In this document: positions 6,228-14,887 of the stretch, piece after piece
How positions within the stretch are numbered: position 1 is the first letter of the stretch
Layout of the letters: each line of letters begins with the position of its first letter
DNA from: an uncultured Sphingomonadaceae bacterium
Lineage (GTDB): Bacteria; Pseudomonadota; Alphaproteobacteria; Sphingomonadales; Sphingomonadaceae
DNA length: 64,000 bases
Assembly: GCA_947488625.1 (NCBI GenBank)
Contig: CANKZR010000001.1
Coordinates: 1,550,001 to 1,614,000, forward strand
Direction of reading: 5' to 3'
Made by a program: the position numbers and the translations under genes
The notes under the pieces: model-generated
The model's database searches: none
What the model saw: only the letters and a program-made list of their open reading frames with translations
What the model was told of the DNA's origin: nothing

Positions 6228-9185
6228 TTAGAAGCGGAACAGAACCGATGCGAAGAAGTCGCGACCCAGCACGTCGTAGCTCGACGGGTAGGTGTTGGCC
6301 TGTTCCTGGTTATCACCCAGCAGCAGCGAGTTCGGACGATTGGTGACGACACCATTTGCATCGAACTCCGGCGTACCCGGCAAAGTGTCGAACACGTTGT
6401 TCACACCCACCGTGAAGGTGACCGTCTCACGGAAGTCGTACGACAGCGTCAGATCGATCAGGTCATAGGCACCGATACGCTCGACACCGTTGAAATCGGT
6501 GTAGTCAACCGAATCGTCGTCATCGTCCACGGCGGACAGGTGACGCCAGCGGGACGAGAAGGTCAGAGGACCATCGACATAGCTGGCACGCGCTGTCCAC
6601 TTGAACGACGGGATCGGCTCACCGCACTCTACGCCGAACCGGCCGGCACAGGTAACCAGATCTGAACCTTCGAAAGCTTCGAACTCATACTTTTCGGTCC
6701 ACGTTCCGAGGAACGAGAAGTTGAGATCCGATGCGCCGTTTCCGAGTACTGAGAACGGCAGGTCGAGACCGTAGGACACCTGAAGGTCGATACCGGACGT
6801 TGCGAGCGTCGCGATGTTCTGACCACCCAGAAGCGGCGGATTAGCCGTGGTGATGACGCCGTTTTCACGGATCGAGCCGCCACCGAAGAACGGAGCACAG
6901 ACCGTGGCGTTCTGGTCCTGCACCTGGTTGAAGCACAGGTCGAACGCCGTCGAAAGCCCGATCGTGGTGATCGCATCGTCGATGGTGATGTCGAAGTAGT
7001 CCGCCGTAACCGTCAGGCCAGGAACGGCCAACGGTTGCACCACCATACCGAAGGTATAGCTGTCGGACGTTTCTTCGAACAGATCGGGGTTACCGCCAAA
7101 CAGCGCAGGGATCTGCGTGTTGATCTGAATCCCCGTGGTGCCCAGCTGACCGGGCGAAACGCCGTTGGCAAGACACAGGTCACGAAGCGCGCCCGAGGTT
7201 GCCGCAGAACGCGTACAAGGATCGGTTGCACCCGGGAAGCCGATGGCCTGGCCGCCGAACAGTTCGGCAACGTTAGGTGCACGAACAGCGCGCTGATACT
7301 GACCACGCAGCGTGATGTCGGGGATCGGCTGAATCTCAATGCCGCCGGCATAGGTCCAGACGCCACCGATGGCATCAAGCGAGTAGTCCGAATAACGGCC
7401 TGCACCCGAAAGCTCCACGCGGAAGCCGCTTTCCGTTTCGAACGGAACGTTCAACTCGGCGAAGACTTCCTTCACGTCGTAGCTGCCCTCGGTAGCCTGG
7501 CCGGCGTTGAAGCCGATCACGTCACCCGAAGCCAGAGCCGTATCGGGAATGAACTCCGATGCAACCTTGCGGTATTCACCGCCGACAGCGAAGCCGACTG
7601 CTTCGGCAGAACCGAAAGCGAGATCGCCGAACGTGCCGGAAACCACAGCCGAGGCAACCTGCAGCGACGAGGTATCGCCATTCTGCGCGAGAATGGTGAT
7701 GGCGTCGACCTGCTCGTCGGTCAGCGTGTTGGGGCCGAAGATGTTGATCGGCGTACCGGTGCCGTCGAGACCTGCCTGGAAGGCAGAGCGCGAGATGTTA
7801 CCCTGCTGAACCTGCGAGTTGCGGGTGCGTGCATAGAGGTAATAGGCATCGTAGTTCAGGTAGTCGCCCACGGGACCGCGGACACCGCCCAGAATGCGGA
7901 AAGCGTTACGCTCGTCCAGATTCTCTCGAAGGCCGGTTTCAACAACACGACGCTGAACGAAGGTGCTGACCGTGCCGAGCTCGGCAGTCGAAAGAGGGTC
8001 GAGACCATTGGCAACACGCGCGGCGCTGGCTTCGGCTTCACGCTGGTCAAGTTCCTGGAAAGCAGCGAAAGTCGCGTCGTCCAGGAAAGGTTCAATCGTG
8101 TCGAGGTCGAGGTTGAACGTACCGGTCACTGGCGTCGCGGCAAGCGCGGCGTCAACACGGTTGTTCACGTAGGTGACTTCACCGTAAACGGTTGCGAAGT
8201 CGAACACTTCGTACTCGGCATAACCGCCGAGCAGGTAACGTTCCTGCGGAAGCTGCAGGTAGTTGACCGGTGCATAGTTGTAGAGATCACCGGCACGTGC
8301 GCGGCCAACACCGGCGGTGTCGAACACGGCATCATCGATGACGAGGCCGGCACCAAGCGGCAGCGTGTCGCCGTCAGCGTTGATGTCTACTGAACCAGGC
8401 GTGTTGATACGACCCCGAGGCAAAGTGGATGAACCGAACTGCTGCAACGGAGCCGAAGAAGTTTCGCCGCCGAGGGCGAAGTTGGAGAACGCACGGTCGC
8501 CCTGGAACAGGGATTCGCGATTGTAGTATTCACCGAACACGGTGACGTTACCGCGACCGTCGGCGAAATCGGTGCCGATTGCACCGTGGATTTCATAGCG
8601 ATCGGCATCGCCTTCCTCGGTGATCGAGTACTGGCCGCCGAGTTCGACGCCCTGTACCTGACGCAGGCGGAAGTTCACGACGCCCGAAAGAGCGTCCGAG
8701 CCGTATACGGCGGAAGCACCACCGGTCACCACGTCCACGCTTTCCAGCAGGAACTGCGGGATGGTGTTGAGGTCGACGGTCTGGTTGGTATCGAAGAACA
8801 TCCAGCGACGGCCGTTCACGAGAACCAGGTTACGGGTGGAACCCAGGCCACGCAGGTCCAGCGAAGCTGTGCCGTTGCCGGGGTTGTTGGAGTTGGAGGT
8901 GATACCCGGAACAACCTGCGGCAGGGCGTTCACGACGTTCTCGACGTTCACGGTGCCCGACAGTTCGAATTCGGCGCTGTCGACGACGGCGACAGGAGCA
9001 GCCGTTTCGACGTTGCGGCGCTGAATGCGCGAACCGGTGACGATGATCATCTCTTCGGCAGCAGCCGGCTCGAGAGAGGGATCTTCAGGCTGGACCACGT
9101 CCTGCGCGAAAGCAGGTGAAGCCACCAGCGATCCGAAGAGCACGGTGCTGGTAAGCAGCGAGGCCTTCTTCTTATTAGTAATCAT
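6228..9185 (-). CDS. TonB-dependent outer membrane receptor
   Basis: A 985-residue active transport receptor of the outer membrane. The signal peptide ends ASPAFA (residue ~27). A TonB-box-like EEMIIVTGSRI follows near residues 44-54, then the plug domain with LDLRGLGSTRNLVLVNGRR and VVTGGASAVYGSDALSGVVN, then a 22-strand barrel that ends with the expected C-terminal Phe (LGRDFFASVLFRF). The plug resembles the peptide/Oar-like receptor group abundant in sphingomonads, not siderophore receptors, but the ligand is unknown. The ribosome site AGGAG precedes ATG 9185. It converges on an operon of two oxygenases and a methyltransferase, a neighbourhood that suggests uptake of a peptide or modified ligand (inference). 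Confidence 0.95.
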   Translation of the reverse strand: MITNKKKASLLTSTVLFGSLVASPAFAQDVVQPEDPSLEPAAAEEMIIVTGSRIQRRNVETAAPVAVVDSAEFELSGTVNVENVVNALPQVVPGITSNSNNPGNGTASLDLRGLGSTRNLVLVNGRRWMFFDTNQTVDLNTIPQFLLESVDVVTGGASAVYGSDALSGVVNFRLRQVQGVELGGQYSITEEGDADRYEIHGAIGTDFADGRGNVTVFGEYYNRESLFQGDRAFSNFALGGETSSAPLQQFGSSTLPRGRINTPGSVDINADGDTLPLGAGLVIDDAVFDTAGVGRARAGDLYNYAPVNYLQLPQERYLLGGYAEYEVFDFATVYGEVTYVNNRVDAALAATPVTGTFNLDLDTIEPFLDDATFAAFQELDQREAEASAARVANGLDPLSTAELGTVSTFVQRRVVETGLRENLDERNAFRILGGVRGPVGDYLNYDAYYLYARTRNSQVQQGNISRSAFQAGLDGTGTPINIFGPNTLTDEQVDAITILAQNGDTSSLQVASAVVSGTFGDLAFGSAEAVGFAVGGEYRKVASEFIPDTALASGDVIGFNAGQATEGSYDVKEVFAELNVPFETESGFRVELSGAGRYSDYSLDAIGGVWTYAGGIEIQPIPDITLRGQYQRAVRAPNVAELFGGQAIGFPGATDPCTRSAATSGALRDLCLANGVSPGQLGTTGIQINTQIPALFGGNPDLFEETSDSYTFGMVVQPLAVPGLTVTADYFDITIDDAITTIGLSTAFDLCFNQVQDQNATVCAPFFGGGSIRENGVITTANPPLLGGQNIATLATSGIDLQVSYGLDLPFSVLGNGASDLNFSFLGTWTEKYEFEAFEGSDLVTCAGRFGVECGEPIPSFKWTARASYVDGPLTFSSRWRHLSAVDDDDDSVDYTDFNGVERIGAYDLIDLTLSYDFRETVTFTVGVNNVFDTLPGTPEFDANGVVTNRPNSLLLGDNQEQANTYPSSYDVLGRDFFASVLFRF

Positions 9186-9641
9186 TTAAATGCTCCTGGT
9201 AAATGGGAGAATCTGCCGAAAGGAGGACCGCCTCGATCCGGAAACTCCAAAGCGTTTCCGGCTGTCAGCGTCCAAACTCCGCCTTCCTGGTTTCGCGTCA
9301 AACACGAATGTCCTGCGCCGCACAACGCCCCAGTGAACAAGTTTCACAGGTGATCGTTTCGTGTGACATTTATGAAACAATCCGTACAGCCAGCCTGTTG
9401 CGAGTACCGATGGCTTCGCGACACATTATTACCACCCTTCCAGGCCGAAGCATCCGATGCTTGCGTACGGGTCTTTGGCTGTAATCCGCGGATCTGGTGT
9501 TTGCGTCAAAAGGCATGAGTATCCTCAATTCGGCCTTAACGACATCGCGAAACCGCTTTCGGAAGCGCCGCACTAACCTCTCCTGTCCATTCTGTATTAG
9601 CGGCAGTGGGGACCGTCGCATCGAAACTTGGAGACTTGGTT
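9186..9641. other. Intergenic region between TonB receptor and Flp pilin genes
   Basis: 456 bases with no supportable gene. It must contain divergent promoters for the receptor (-) and pilin (+) genes. I see a TTAAC element at 9536-9540 upstream of the first pilin gene, and an AT-richer stretch around 9350-9440. No clear -35/-10 pair stands out. Confidence 0.6.
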
Positions 9642-9815
9642 ATGCGAATTGCGCGAAAAATCCTGGCGGACCAGACCGGCGCCACCGGCATCGAATACGG
9701 TCTGATCGCTTCCTTGATAGCGATGGCCGCCATGTCCGGCTTCAACGAACTGGGCAATGTGGTAGACGGCAGTTATGGTGACACGGCAGAGCGATACGAA
9801 GACATCGTTCGCTGA
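9642..9815 (+). CDS. Flp/Fap-type pilin (short type IVb pilin)
   Basis: A 57-residue pilin subunit precursor of the Flp family. It has a short basic leader, the processing region QTGATGIEYGLIASL where the prepilin peptidase is expected to cut after Gly, the conserved Glu-Tyr pair, and one hydrophobic helix. ATG 9642 is preceded by TTGGAGA at 9628-9634, spacing 7. A second pilin gene follows within 120 bp. No tad/cpa export genes (TadA ATPase, TadV peptidase, secretin) are in the window, so the pilus machinery would have to be encoded elsewhere. The C-terminal part is acidic (DTAERYEDIVR). Confidence 0.85.
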   Translation: MRIARKILADQTGATGIEYGLIASLIAMAAMSGFNELGNVVDGSYGDTAERYEDIVR

Positions 9816-9933
9816 AGCCACGATAGCCTCGGCGCTCACCCCTGGGCCCGTCTACACTCCAAATTAACCGAACCCGGCCATTGTGGCACCGGCGGCAATG
9901 GGGATCGCCGCGTCAGGCTACGGAGACTTCAAC

Positions 9934-10104
9934 ATGGGTATAGTAAAAGCCCTTATCGCGGATGAAACAGCGGCAACCGGCATCGAATACGGGCTGCTGG
10001 CCTCTTTCCTGGCGATGACGCTATTGGGCGGCTTCCAGGTGCTGGCCAACCAGGTCGACGATTCCTTCACCGACGTAAGCGAGAAATACGAAGACGCGCA
10101 GTAA
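9934..10104 (+). CDS. Second Flp/Fap-type pilin, atypical cleavage residue
   Basis: A 56-residue paralog of the preceding pilin, with matching tail (SEKYEDAQ versus AERYEDIVR). The leader junction reads DETAATGIEYGLLASF; relative to the first pilin (QTGATGIEY) the Gly normally found before the cut is replaced by Ala. The Glu-Tyr pair and the hydrophobic helix are kept. The ribosome site CGGAGA at 9921-9926 fixes ATG 9934. A TTAACC element lies at 9864-9869, as a TTAAC element also precedes the first copy. The pair looks like a tandem duplication that has diverged; whether this copy is processed into a pilus is open. Confidence 0.8.
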   Translation: MGIVKALIADETAATGIEYGLLASFLAMTLLGGFQVLANQVDDSFTDVSEKYEDAQ

Positions 10105-10506
10105 CTGGCGCCTCGGGGTCGCAGCGCGTGAGTTGATTGGCCGTACCGCTCGCCTTTATTCATCCCCTGCGCGCATAGCGCTGGTGCGTAGGCTGGGCGT
10201 CTATAATTCCCGAAATCTCAATACACACAGGCACCACTCCTGCCGGAAGCGAACGCGGAAGCGTAGTGCTCAAAGCCAGGTTATTTTGGTCGAACGAGCG
10301 GTGCTGTAGGCGCGTTAGCCTATTTTCTTATCGCACTTCAATGACTTGAGGCCCTTTACCTGGCCATAGCCGCGCCTCTTTCGACGAAGTTTTTTAAAAC
10401 CTATTGGTCGGCTATTTGGTATTAGAGCCCCTTAGGCATCAAATTTGAGTTGCAGGAGTCAATTTTCAGGCGTCATTATCCAAAAGTTAACTAGGGGATA
10501 CGACTC
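10105..10506. other. Intergenic region before the peptide/kinase operon
   Basis: 402 bases with lower GC than the surrounding genes and no supportable gene on either strand. It separates the pilin pair from the peptide/kinase/nucleotidyltransferase operon and should contain that operon's promoter. The lower GC is compatible with an acquired segment but is not proof. Confidence 0.6.
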
Positions 10507-10800
10507 ATGGCAAATCCTGAAGCAGAGACTGGCTCGAAAACGGAAAGTGATCGCAGGGCATTCCTTGCCACGTGCGGAAAGTATGCGATTACCGTCCCAC
10601 CGGCGATGACTGTTCTTCTTTCGACGACGCTGTCTTCGCCCGCTGTTGCAAAGTCTGGTGGCGGAAACGGCAAGGGTCCAAAGGGCAACAACGGCATCGG
10701 CAACGGAGTCGACCCGCAGCCGCCCGGCAATCCGCCAGTGAATGATGCGCCAGGGACAGGTCCGGGCAATCCCGGCAACGGTGGCAAGGGTAAAATCTAG
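10507..10800 (+). CDS. Small Gly/Pro/Asn/Lys-rich protein with Tat-like leader
   Basis: A 97-residue protein. Residues 14-20 read SDRRAFL, a twin-arginine (S/T-R-R-x-F-L) motif, followed by a hydrophobic stretch to an AVA cleavage site at 46-48. The predicted mature part is 49 residues, made almost only of Gly, Pro, Asn and Lys with a C-terminal KGKI; it has one Ser (S50), one Thr and no Cys. The ribosome site AGGGG lies 9 bases before ATG 10507. It is the first gene of an apparent operon with a PqqD-like/HprK-like kinase and a nucleotidyltransferase, so it may be the substrate of those enzymes, that is a precursor peptide (inference). It could also be just a small exported low-complexity protein. 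Confidence 0.75.
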   Translation: MANPEAETGSKTESDRRAFLATCGKYAITVPPAMTVLLSTTLSSPAVAKSGGGNGKGPKGNNGIGNGVDPQPPGNPPVNDAPGTGPGNPGNGGKGKI

Positions 10801-10836
10801 GCGCGGACGCCTGGAAGGAGTGCCCGAATTCGGAAG

Positions 10837-11979
10837 ATGGCAACGATTGAGCCGCTTACGGATCGGCAGCAGCAAGTAGCGCATGAATGCCCAGACGTTC
10901 GCATCGGTTTGAGTGAACGCTTGCTTCTGCAAACGATAGAAGGACGGCAAACGGTCTTCGCCCAGAAGAGCCAACTGGTCTTTGAACCCGACGCAGCGTC
11001 TTGCGCGGTCCTGGCGCTGCTCGACACCCCCCTTCCGCTGCCCGCATTGTTCGACCAACTGTTACCGGCCTTCGGCGGCGATCGAAGAGCGGTCGCAGCC
11101 ATGCTCGTAGACTGGTCGAATGCGGGTTTGATTGATGCCTTTGCATCTGAGAATTGCGAACTCCCCTCAGCGACGGCCTGCCTGCCCGCGCTGGATGCCA
11201 CCATCGATCTACGCGTGCATGGCGAAGACACCGGTTGGTTCGATTGCTACCGCCACTTGCCCGAGCCTTCAAATTCTGGCCCATGCATTCAGATATGGCA
11301 AAGCGATGAGCTTGGCATCATCAAGGTTAACGGCGAACAGGGGCGTATCGTCCTGCGCGATATGCTCCCGGCCAGTTTCCGATATGGCCTGGTGGAATCC
11401 ATCTTGCACCGGACCGAATGCATCGTCCTCCATTGCGCAAGCCTGATCAAGGACGACCGGGCGATACTGCTGCTGGGCCAATCAGGAGCGGGCAAGTCAA
11501 CTCTTGCCATGTTTGCCAGCCAGCACGGGTTAGAACTGGGCGGAGACGATATCGCCCTGTTCGATCCGGAAAGCGGCAGTATTCTGCCCTTGGCCCTGCC
11601 GCTGACGCTTAAGCAGGGCAGTTGGCCGTTTATCAAAAGCAGTGTCTGGTGCCACGAAAGGCACGAACCCGTATTGCGCGAAGACGAGGTCGAGGTGATT
11701 TACCTGCCGCTTCCCCAGACCAACTCGCGCGCGCCTTTGCCGGTGAGAGCCCTGGTCCTGCTGGACCGCGACGATCAGACGGAGTCGGAACGATCGGCGT
11801 GGCCTAGGATCGATTGTCTGCGTCACCTCTGCAATGAATCGAGATCGCACTCGGGAACGGCCAGCGTCGAGGATATGCAGGCTTTGCTGGGAATGATGGA
11901 TAAAGCTGAAACGCTTTCCCTGCGATATGAAAACGCTGCCAAGGCGGGCGAGATGCTGGGCTGCCATTTTGGCGACTGA
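10837..11979 (+). CDS. PqqD-like domain fused to HPr kinase-like (HprK-related) domain
   Basis: A 380-residue protein. Residues ~25-105 look like a PqqD-type peptide-binding domain: a strand pair, then EPDAASCAVLALLDTPLPL, a helix, and MLVDWSNAGLID, matching the 'no-escape' pattern of PqqD/RRE domains. Residues ~120-370 resemble HprK-related kinases: VLHCASL (H199), a Walker A GQSGAGKST at 214-222, and GGDDIALFD (D237, D238), then LPLTLKQGSWPF. HprK-like kinases phosphorylate Ser or Thr on partner proteins; homologs modify lasso peptides. The linkage to an upstream Gly-rich leader peptide and a downstream nucleotidyltransferase suggests peptide tailoring (inference). GGAAGGAG at 10813-10820 is the nearest strong ribosome site. 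Confidence 0.75.
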   Translation: MATIEPLTDRQQQVAHECPDVRIGLSERLLLQTIEGRQTVFAQKSQLVFEPDAASCAVLALLDTPLPLPALFDQLLPAFGGDRRAVAAMLVDWSNAGLIDAFASENCELPSATACLPALDATIDLRVHGEDTGWFDCYRHLPEPSNSGPCIQIWQSDELGIIKVNGEQGRIVLRDMLPASFRYGLVESILHRTECIVLHCASLIKDDRAILLLGQSGAGKSTLAMFASQHGLELGGDDIALFDPESGSILPLALPLTLKQGSWPFIKSSVWCHERHEPVLREDEVEVIYLPLPQTNSRAPLPVRALVLLDRDDQTESERSAWPRIDCLRHLCNESRSHSGTASVEDMQALLGMMDKAETLSLRYENAAKAGEMLGCHFGD

Positions 11980-12997
11980 TAGAGACGCATTTGCATCCTT
12001 GTGCACGGCGCTGCAGGGGCAGGTCGCCAAAGGAACGAAATGGGAATCGCTTCTCACATTGGCCAACCGGACGCTTGTAACCCCGGCACTGGCGAACGCG
12101 CTTGCCGACAACGACCAGGTGCCTCCCGACGTGCGCGAATTTCTCGCAGCGATTGCCAGCCGCACGCTGGATCGCAACCTGGCAATGCGTCGCCAACTTT
12201 CCGAATGCTGCATGGCGCTTTCGAACTGCGGGGTCCTGCCTATCCTGATCAAAGGTGCAGCGTTCATGATTTCCGAGCCGCGCTATGTAAACGCAAGGCT
12301 CAGTACCGATCTCGATCTGGTCCTGCAGGCTGATCAGAAGGCTGCCGCGATTGCAGCGCTGCAAGCCATTGGATATGAATACGCACCGTCCAGCATTTCG
12401 CCCGACGCCGGTGTAAACCTTCAGCGCAGCAGCGACGTGGGCGGTCTCGACATCCACTACCGCCTTCGTTCGTTTCATCCCCAACGCCAATACGACGATC
12501 TTCGCCCTTACTGCGATCGCGCTTTGCTGAACGGGGCAGCGATCTGCGTGCCCTCGCGCGAACTCCAGCTGGCCATCCTGGTCGCACACGACCAGATGCA
12601 GGAGCGCGACTATTGGCGCGGACTGATTGACTTGCGGCACATGCTCGATTTGCGGGCCATCGTTTTGGCCGGTGGCAAACTGAATGAAGATATCCTGGCC
12701 GATTTGTTTCCTGAAGGGCCGCATCGCCGGGCACTGGAAACGCAACTGCTTACGCTGGAATGGGTGTTCGGTATCGCCAGGCCCATTCACGCAGATTCCG
12801 GACGCAGGGCGCGGCTGCAAGTCAGGCGGCGGCGATGGCAGATTGGCAGGGCGTGGGCTTTACCTGTTACAACGGCTGCAACCTTGATGATCGATCCAAT
12901 GCGACCACCTGATGCCGTTCTCGAAACAGGTCGGTGGCGCAGCGTTGCCCAGTATTATCGTCGGATGTTCGTGCCAGCCAAGGATACGAAGGTCTAG
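11927..12997 (+). CDS. Nucleotidyltransferase family protein (NTP_transf_5-like)
   Basis: A protein of up to 356 residues of the uncharacterised nucleotidyltransferase family. The catalytic signature is visible: LIKGAAF (K109-G110) and LSTDLDLVL, in which D128 and D130 would bind the metal. The C-terminal third is basic (RRRRWQIGRAW). The frame overlaps the kinase gene by 53 bp; the ATG at 11927 gives the longest form, and a non-ATG start nearer 11966-11995 would shorten it and lessen the overlap. Family members occur in capsule, lasso-peptide and HprK-linked clusters, usually beside a kinase as here. They are presumed to move a nucleotide or sugar-like group onto a small molecule or peptide; the reaction is not established. 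Confidence 0.75.
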   Translation: MKTLPRRARCWAAILATDRDAFASLCTALQGQVAKGTKWESLLTLANRTLVTPALANALADNDQVPPDVREFLAAIASRTLDRNLAMRRQLSECCMALSNCGVLPILIKGAAFMISEPRYVNARLSTDLDLVLQADQKAAAIAALQAIGYEYAPSSISPDAGVNLQRSSDVGGLDIHYRLRSFHPQRQYDDLRPYCDRALLNGAAICVPSRELQLAILVAHDQMQERDYWRGLIDLRHMLDLRAIVLAGGKLNEDILADLFPEGPHRRALETQLLTLEWVFGIARPIHADSGRRARLQVRRRRWQIGRAWALPVTTAATLMIDPMRPPDAVLETGRWRSVAQYYRRMFVPAKDTKV

Positions 12998-13021
12998 TCG
13001 CGAGCACGCCGACGCCCAGCC

Positions 13022-14839
13022 CTATTCCTCTCCCATCCGCAACGCAGCGATAAACGCTTCCTGCGGAATGCTCACGTTGCCGTATTCACGCATTCGGGCC
13101 TTGCCCTTCTTCTGCTTGTCCAGCAGCTTCTTCTTGCGCGAAATGTCCCCGCCGTAGCACTTGGCGGTCACGTCCTTGCGCAGGGCGGCGATGGTTTCGC
13201 GGGCGATGATCTTGCCGCCGATGGCAGCCTGGATCGGGATCTTGAACAGGTGGCGCGGGATCAGGTCTTTCAGGCGTTCGCACATGCCGCGTCCGCGCTC
13301 CTCCGCAACGGAGCGGTGGACGATCAGCGATAGCGCATCCACGGCCTCTGCATTCACCATGATGTTCATTTTCACGAGGTCGCCCTCGCGATTGCCGATC
13401 TGCTCGTAATCGAAGCTGGCATAGCCGCGGCTGATGGACTTGAGCCGGTCGTAGAAATCGAACACCACCTCGTTCAGCGGCAATTCGTAGGTCACCTGCG
13501 CGCGCCCGCCGACATAGGTGAGGTCGGTCTGGATACCGCGGCGATCCTGACACAGCTTCAGGATGGAACCCAGATGCTCGTCCGGGGTGTAGATCGTGGC
13601 CTTGATCCACGGCTCCTCGATCATCTCGATACGGTTCACGTCCGGCCAGTCGGCAGGGTTGTGAATGTCGATGACGGTGGCATCCTCGTTCTTCGTGTGA
13701 CCAAGATGTACGCGGTACACCACGCTTGGCGCAGTGGTGATCAGGTCCAGGTCGTATTCGCGACTGAGGCGTTCCTGAATGATCTCCAGATGCAGCAGGC
13801 CCAGGAAGCCGGCGCGGAAGCCGAAGCCGAGTGCGGCGCTCCATTCCATCTCGTAGCTGAAGCTGGCGTCATTCAGCCGCAGCTTGCCGATGGATTCGCG
13901 CAGCTTCTCGAAATCGGCGGCGTCGACCGGGAAAAGACCGCAGAACACCACGGGCTGCACTTCCTTGTAGCCCGCCAGCGCCTTGTCCGCCCCACCCTTC
14001 ACCGTGGTGATCGTGTCACCCACGCGGGCCTGCTCAACTTCCTTGATCTGCGCAGTGATGAAGCCGATCTCGCCAGGGCCGATCTCGGGCAGGTCGGTGC
14101 GCTTGGGGCTGAAGCAGCCAACACGGTCCACCAGGTGCTCCGTACCGCCCTGCATGAATTTAACGTTGAGGCCCTTCTTCAGCACGCCGTCCATCACGCG
14201 CACCAGGATGACCACGCCGAGGTACGGGTCGTACCAGCTATCCACCAGCATGGCCTTGAGCGGTGCGTCGCGATCGCCGGTGGGCGGGGGAATGCGCGCA
14301 ACAAGCGCTTCCAGCACGTCCTCGATACCGATGCCGCTCTTGGCACTGGTCAGCACAGCGTCGCTGGCGTCGAGGCCGATGATATCCTCGATCTCGGCCT
14401 TAACCTTCTCCGGCTCTGCGGCAGGCAGATCGATCTTGTTGATGACGCACACGATCTCGTGGTCGTGCTCTATCGACTGGTAGACATTGGCCAGCGTCTG
14501 CGCTTCCACCCCTTGCGCCGCATCCACCACCAGCAGCGCGCCTTCGCAGGCGGCCAGGCTGCGGCTCACCTCGTAGGCGAAGTCGACATGGCCGGGCGTG
14601 TCCATCAGGTTCAACTCATAAGTCTCGCCATCCTTGGCGGTGTAGTTGAGCCGCACGGTCTGCGCCTTGATGGTGATGCCCCGCTCTTTCTCGATGTCCA
14701 TGTTGTCGAGCACCTGCTCGGACATTTCGCGTTCAGTCAGGCCGCCGCAATGCTGGATCAGGCGATCCGCCAGCGTCGATTTGCCGTGGTCGATATGGGC
14801 GATGATGGAGAAATTGCGGATGCGCGACAATTCGGTCAT
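13022..14839 (-). CDS. lepA: Elongation factor 4 (LepA), back-translocating GTPase
   Basis: A 605-residue ribosome-associated translational GTPase. G1 is AHIDHGKST (residues 13-21), G2/G3 include RGITI and DTPGHVDF, G4 is NKID, and the LepA-specific C-terminal domain follows ([20 protein letters not shown]). Length and order match LepA. It lies at the end of a same-strand run with two c-di-GMP signalling genes; the 48-bp gap to the upstream gene allows co-transcription, although lepA is usually independent or with lepB. Start ATG at 14837-14839. Confidence 0.97.
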   Translation of the reverse strand: MTELSRIRNFSIIAHIDHGKSTLADRLIQHCGGLTEREMSEQVLDNMDIEKERGITIKAQTVRLNYTAKDGETYELNLMDTPGHVDFAYEVSRSLAACEGALLVVDAAQGVEAQTLANVYQSIEHDHEIVCVINKIDLPAAEPEKVKAEIEDIIGLDASDAVLTSAKSGIGIEDVLEALVARIPPPTGDRDAPLKAMLVDSWYDPYLGVVILVRVMDGVLKKGLNVKFMQGGTEHLVDRVGCFSPKRTDLPEIGPGEIGFITAQIKEVEQARVGDTITTVKGGADKALAGYKEVQPVVFCGLFPVDAADFEKLRESIGKLRLNDASFSYEMEWSAALGFGFRAGFLGLLHLEIIQERLSREYDLDLITTAPSVVYRVHLGHTKNEDATVIDIHNPADWPDVNRIEMIEEPWIKATIYTPDEHLGSILKLCQDRRGIQTDLTYVGGRAQVTYELPLNEVVFDFYDRLKSISRGYASFDYEQIGNREGDLVKMNIMVNAEAVDALSLIVHRSVAEERGRGMCERLKDLIPRHLFKIPIQAAIGGKIIARETIAALRKDVTAKCYGGDISRKKKLLDKQKKGKARMREYGNVSIPQEAFIAALRMGEE

Positions 14840-14887
14840 GGCGCGCCTTTAGCGGGGCGTCGATGAACTGTCAGCCGGAATATGCGT

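Noticed and set aside
7035-8393. 452-codon open frame on the plus strand inside the TonB receptor gene
   Set aside because: Antisense shadow of a GC-rich receptor gene; no domain, no ribosome site, biased composition.
13574-14866. 430-codon open frame on the plus strand over lepA
   Set aside because: Antisense shadow of lepA with His/Asp/Val-rich composition and no recognisable domain.
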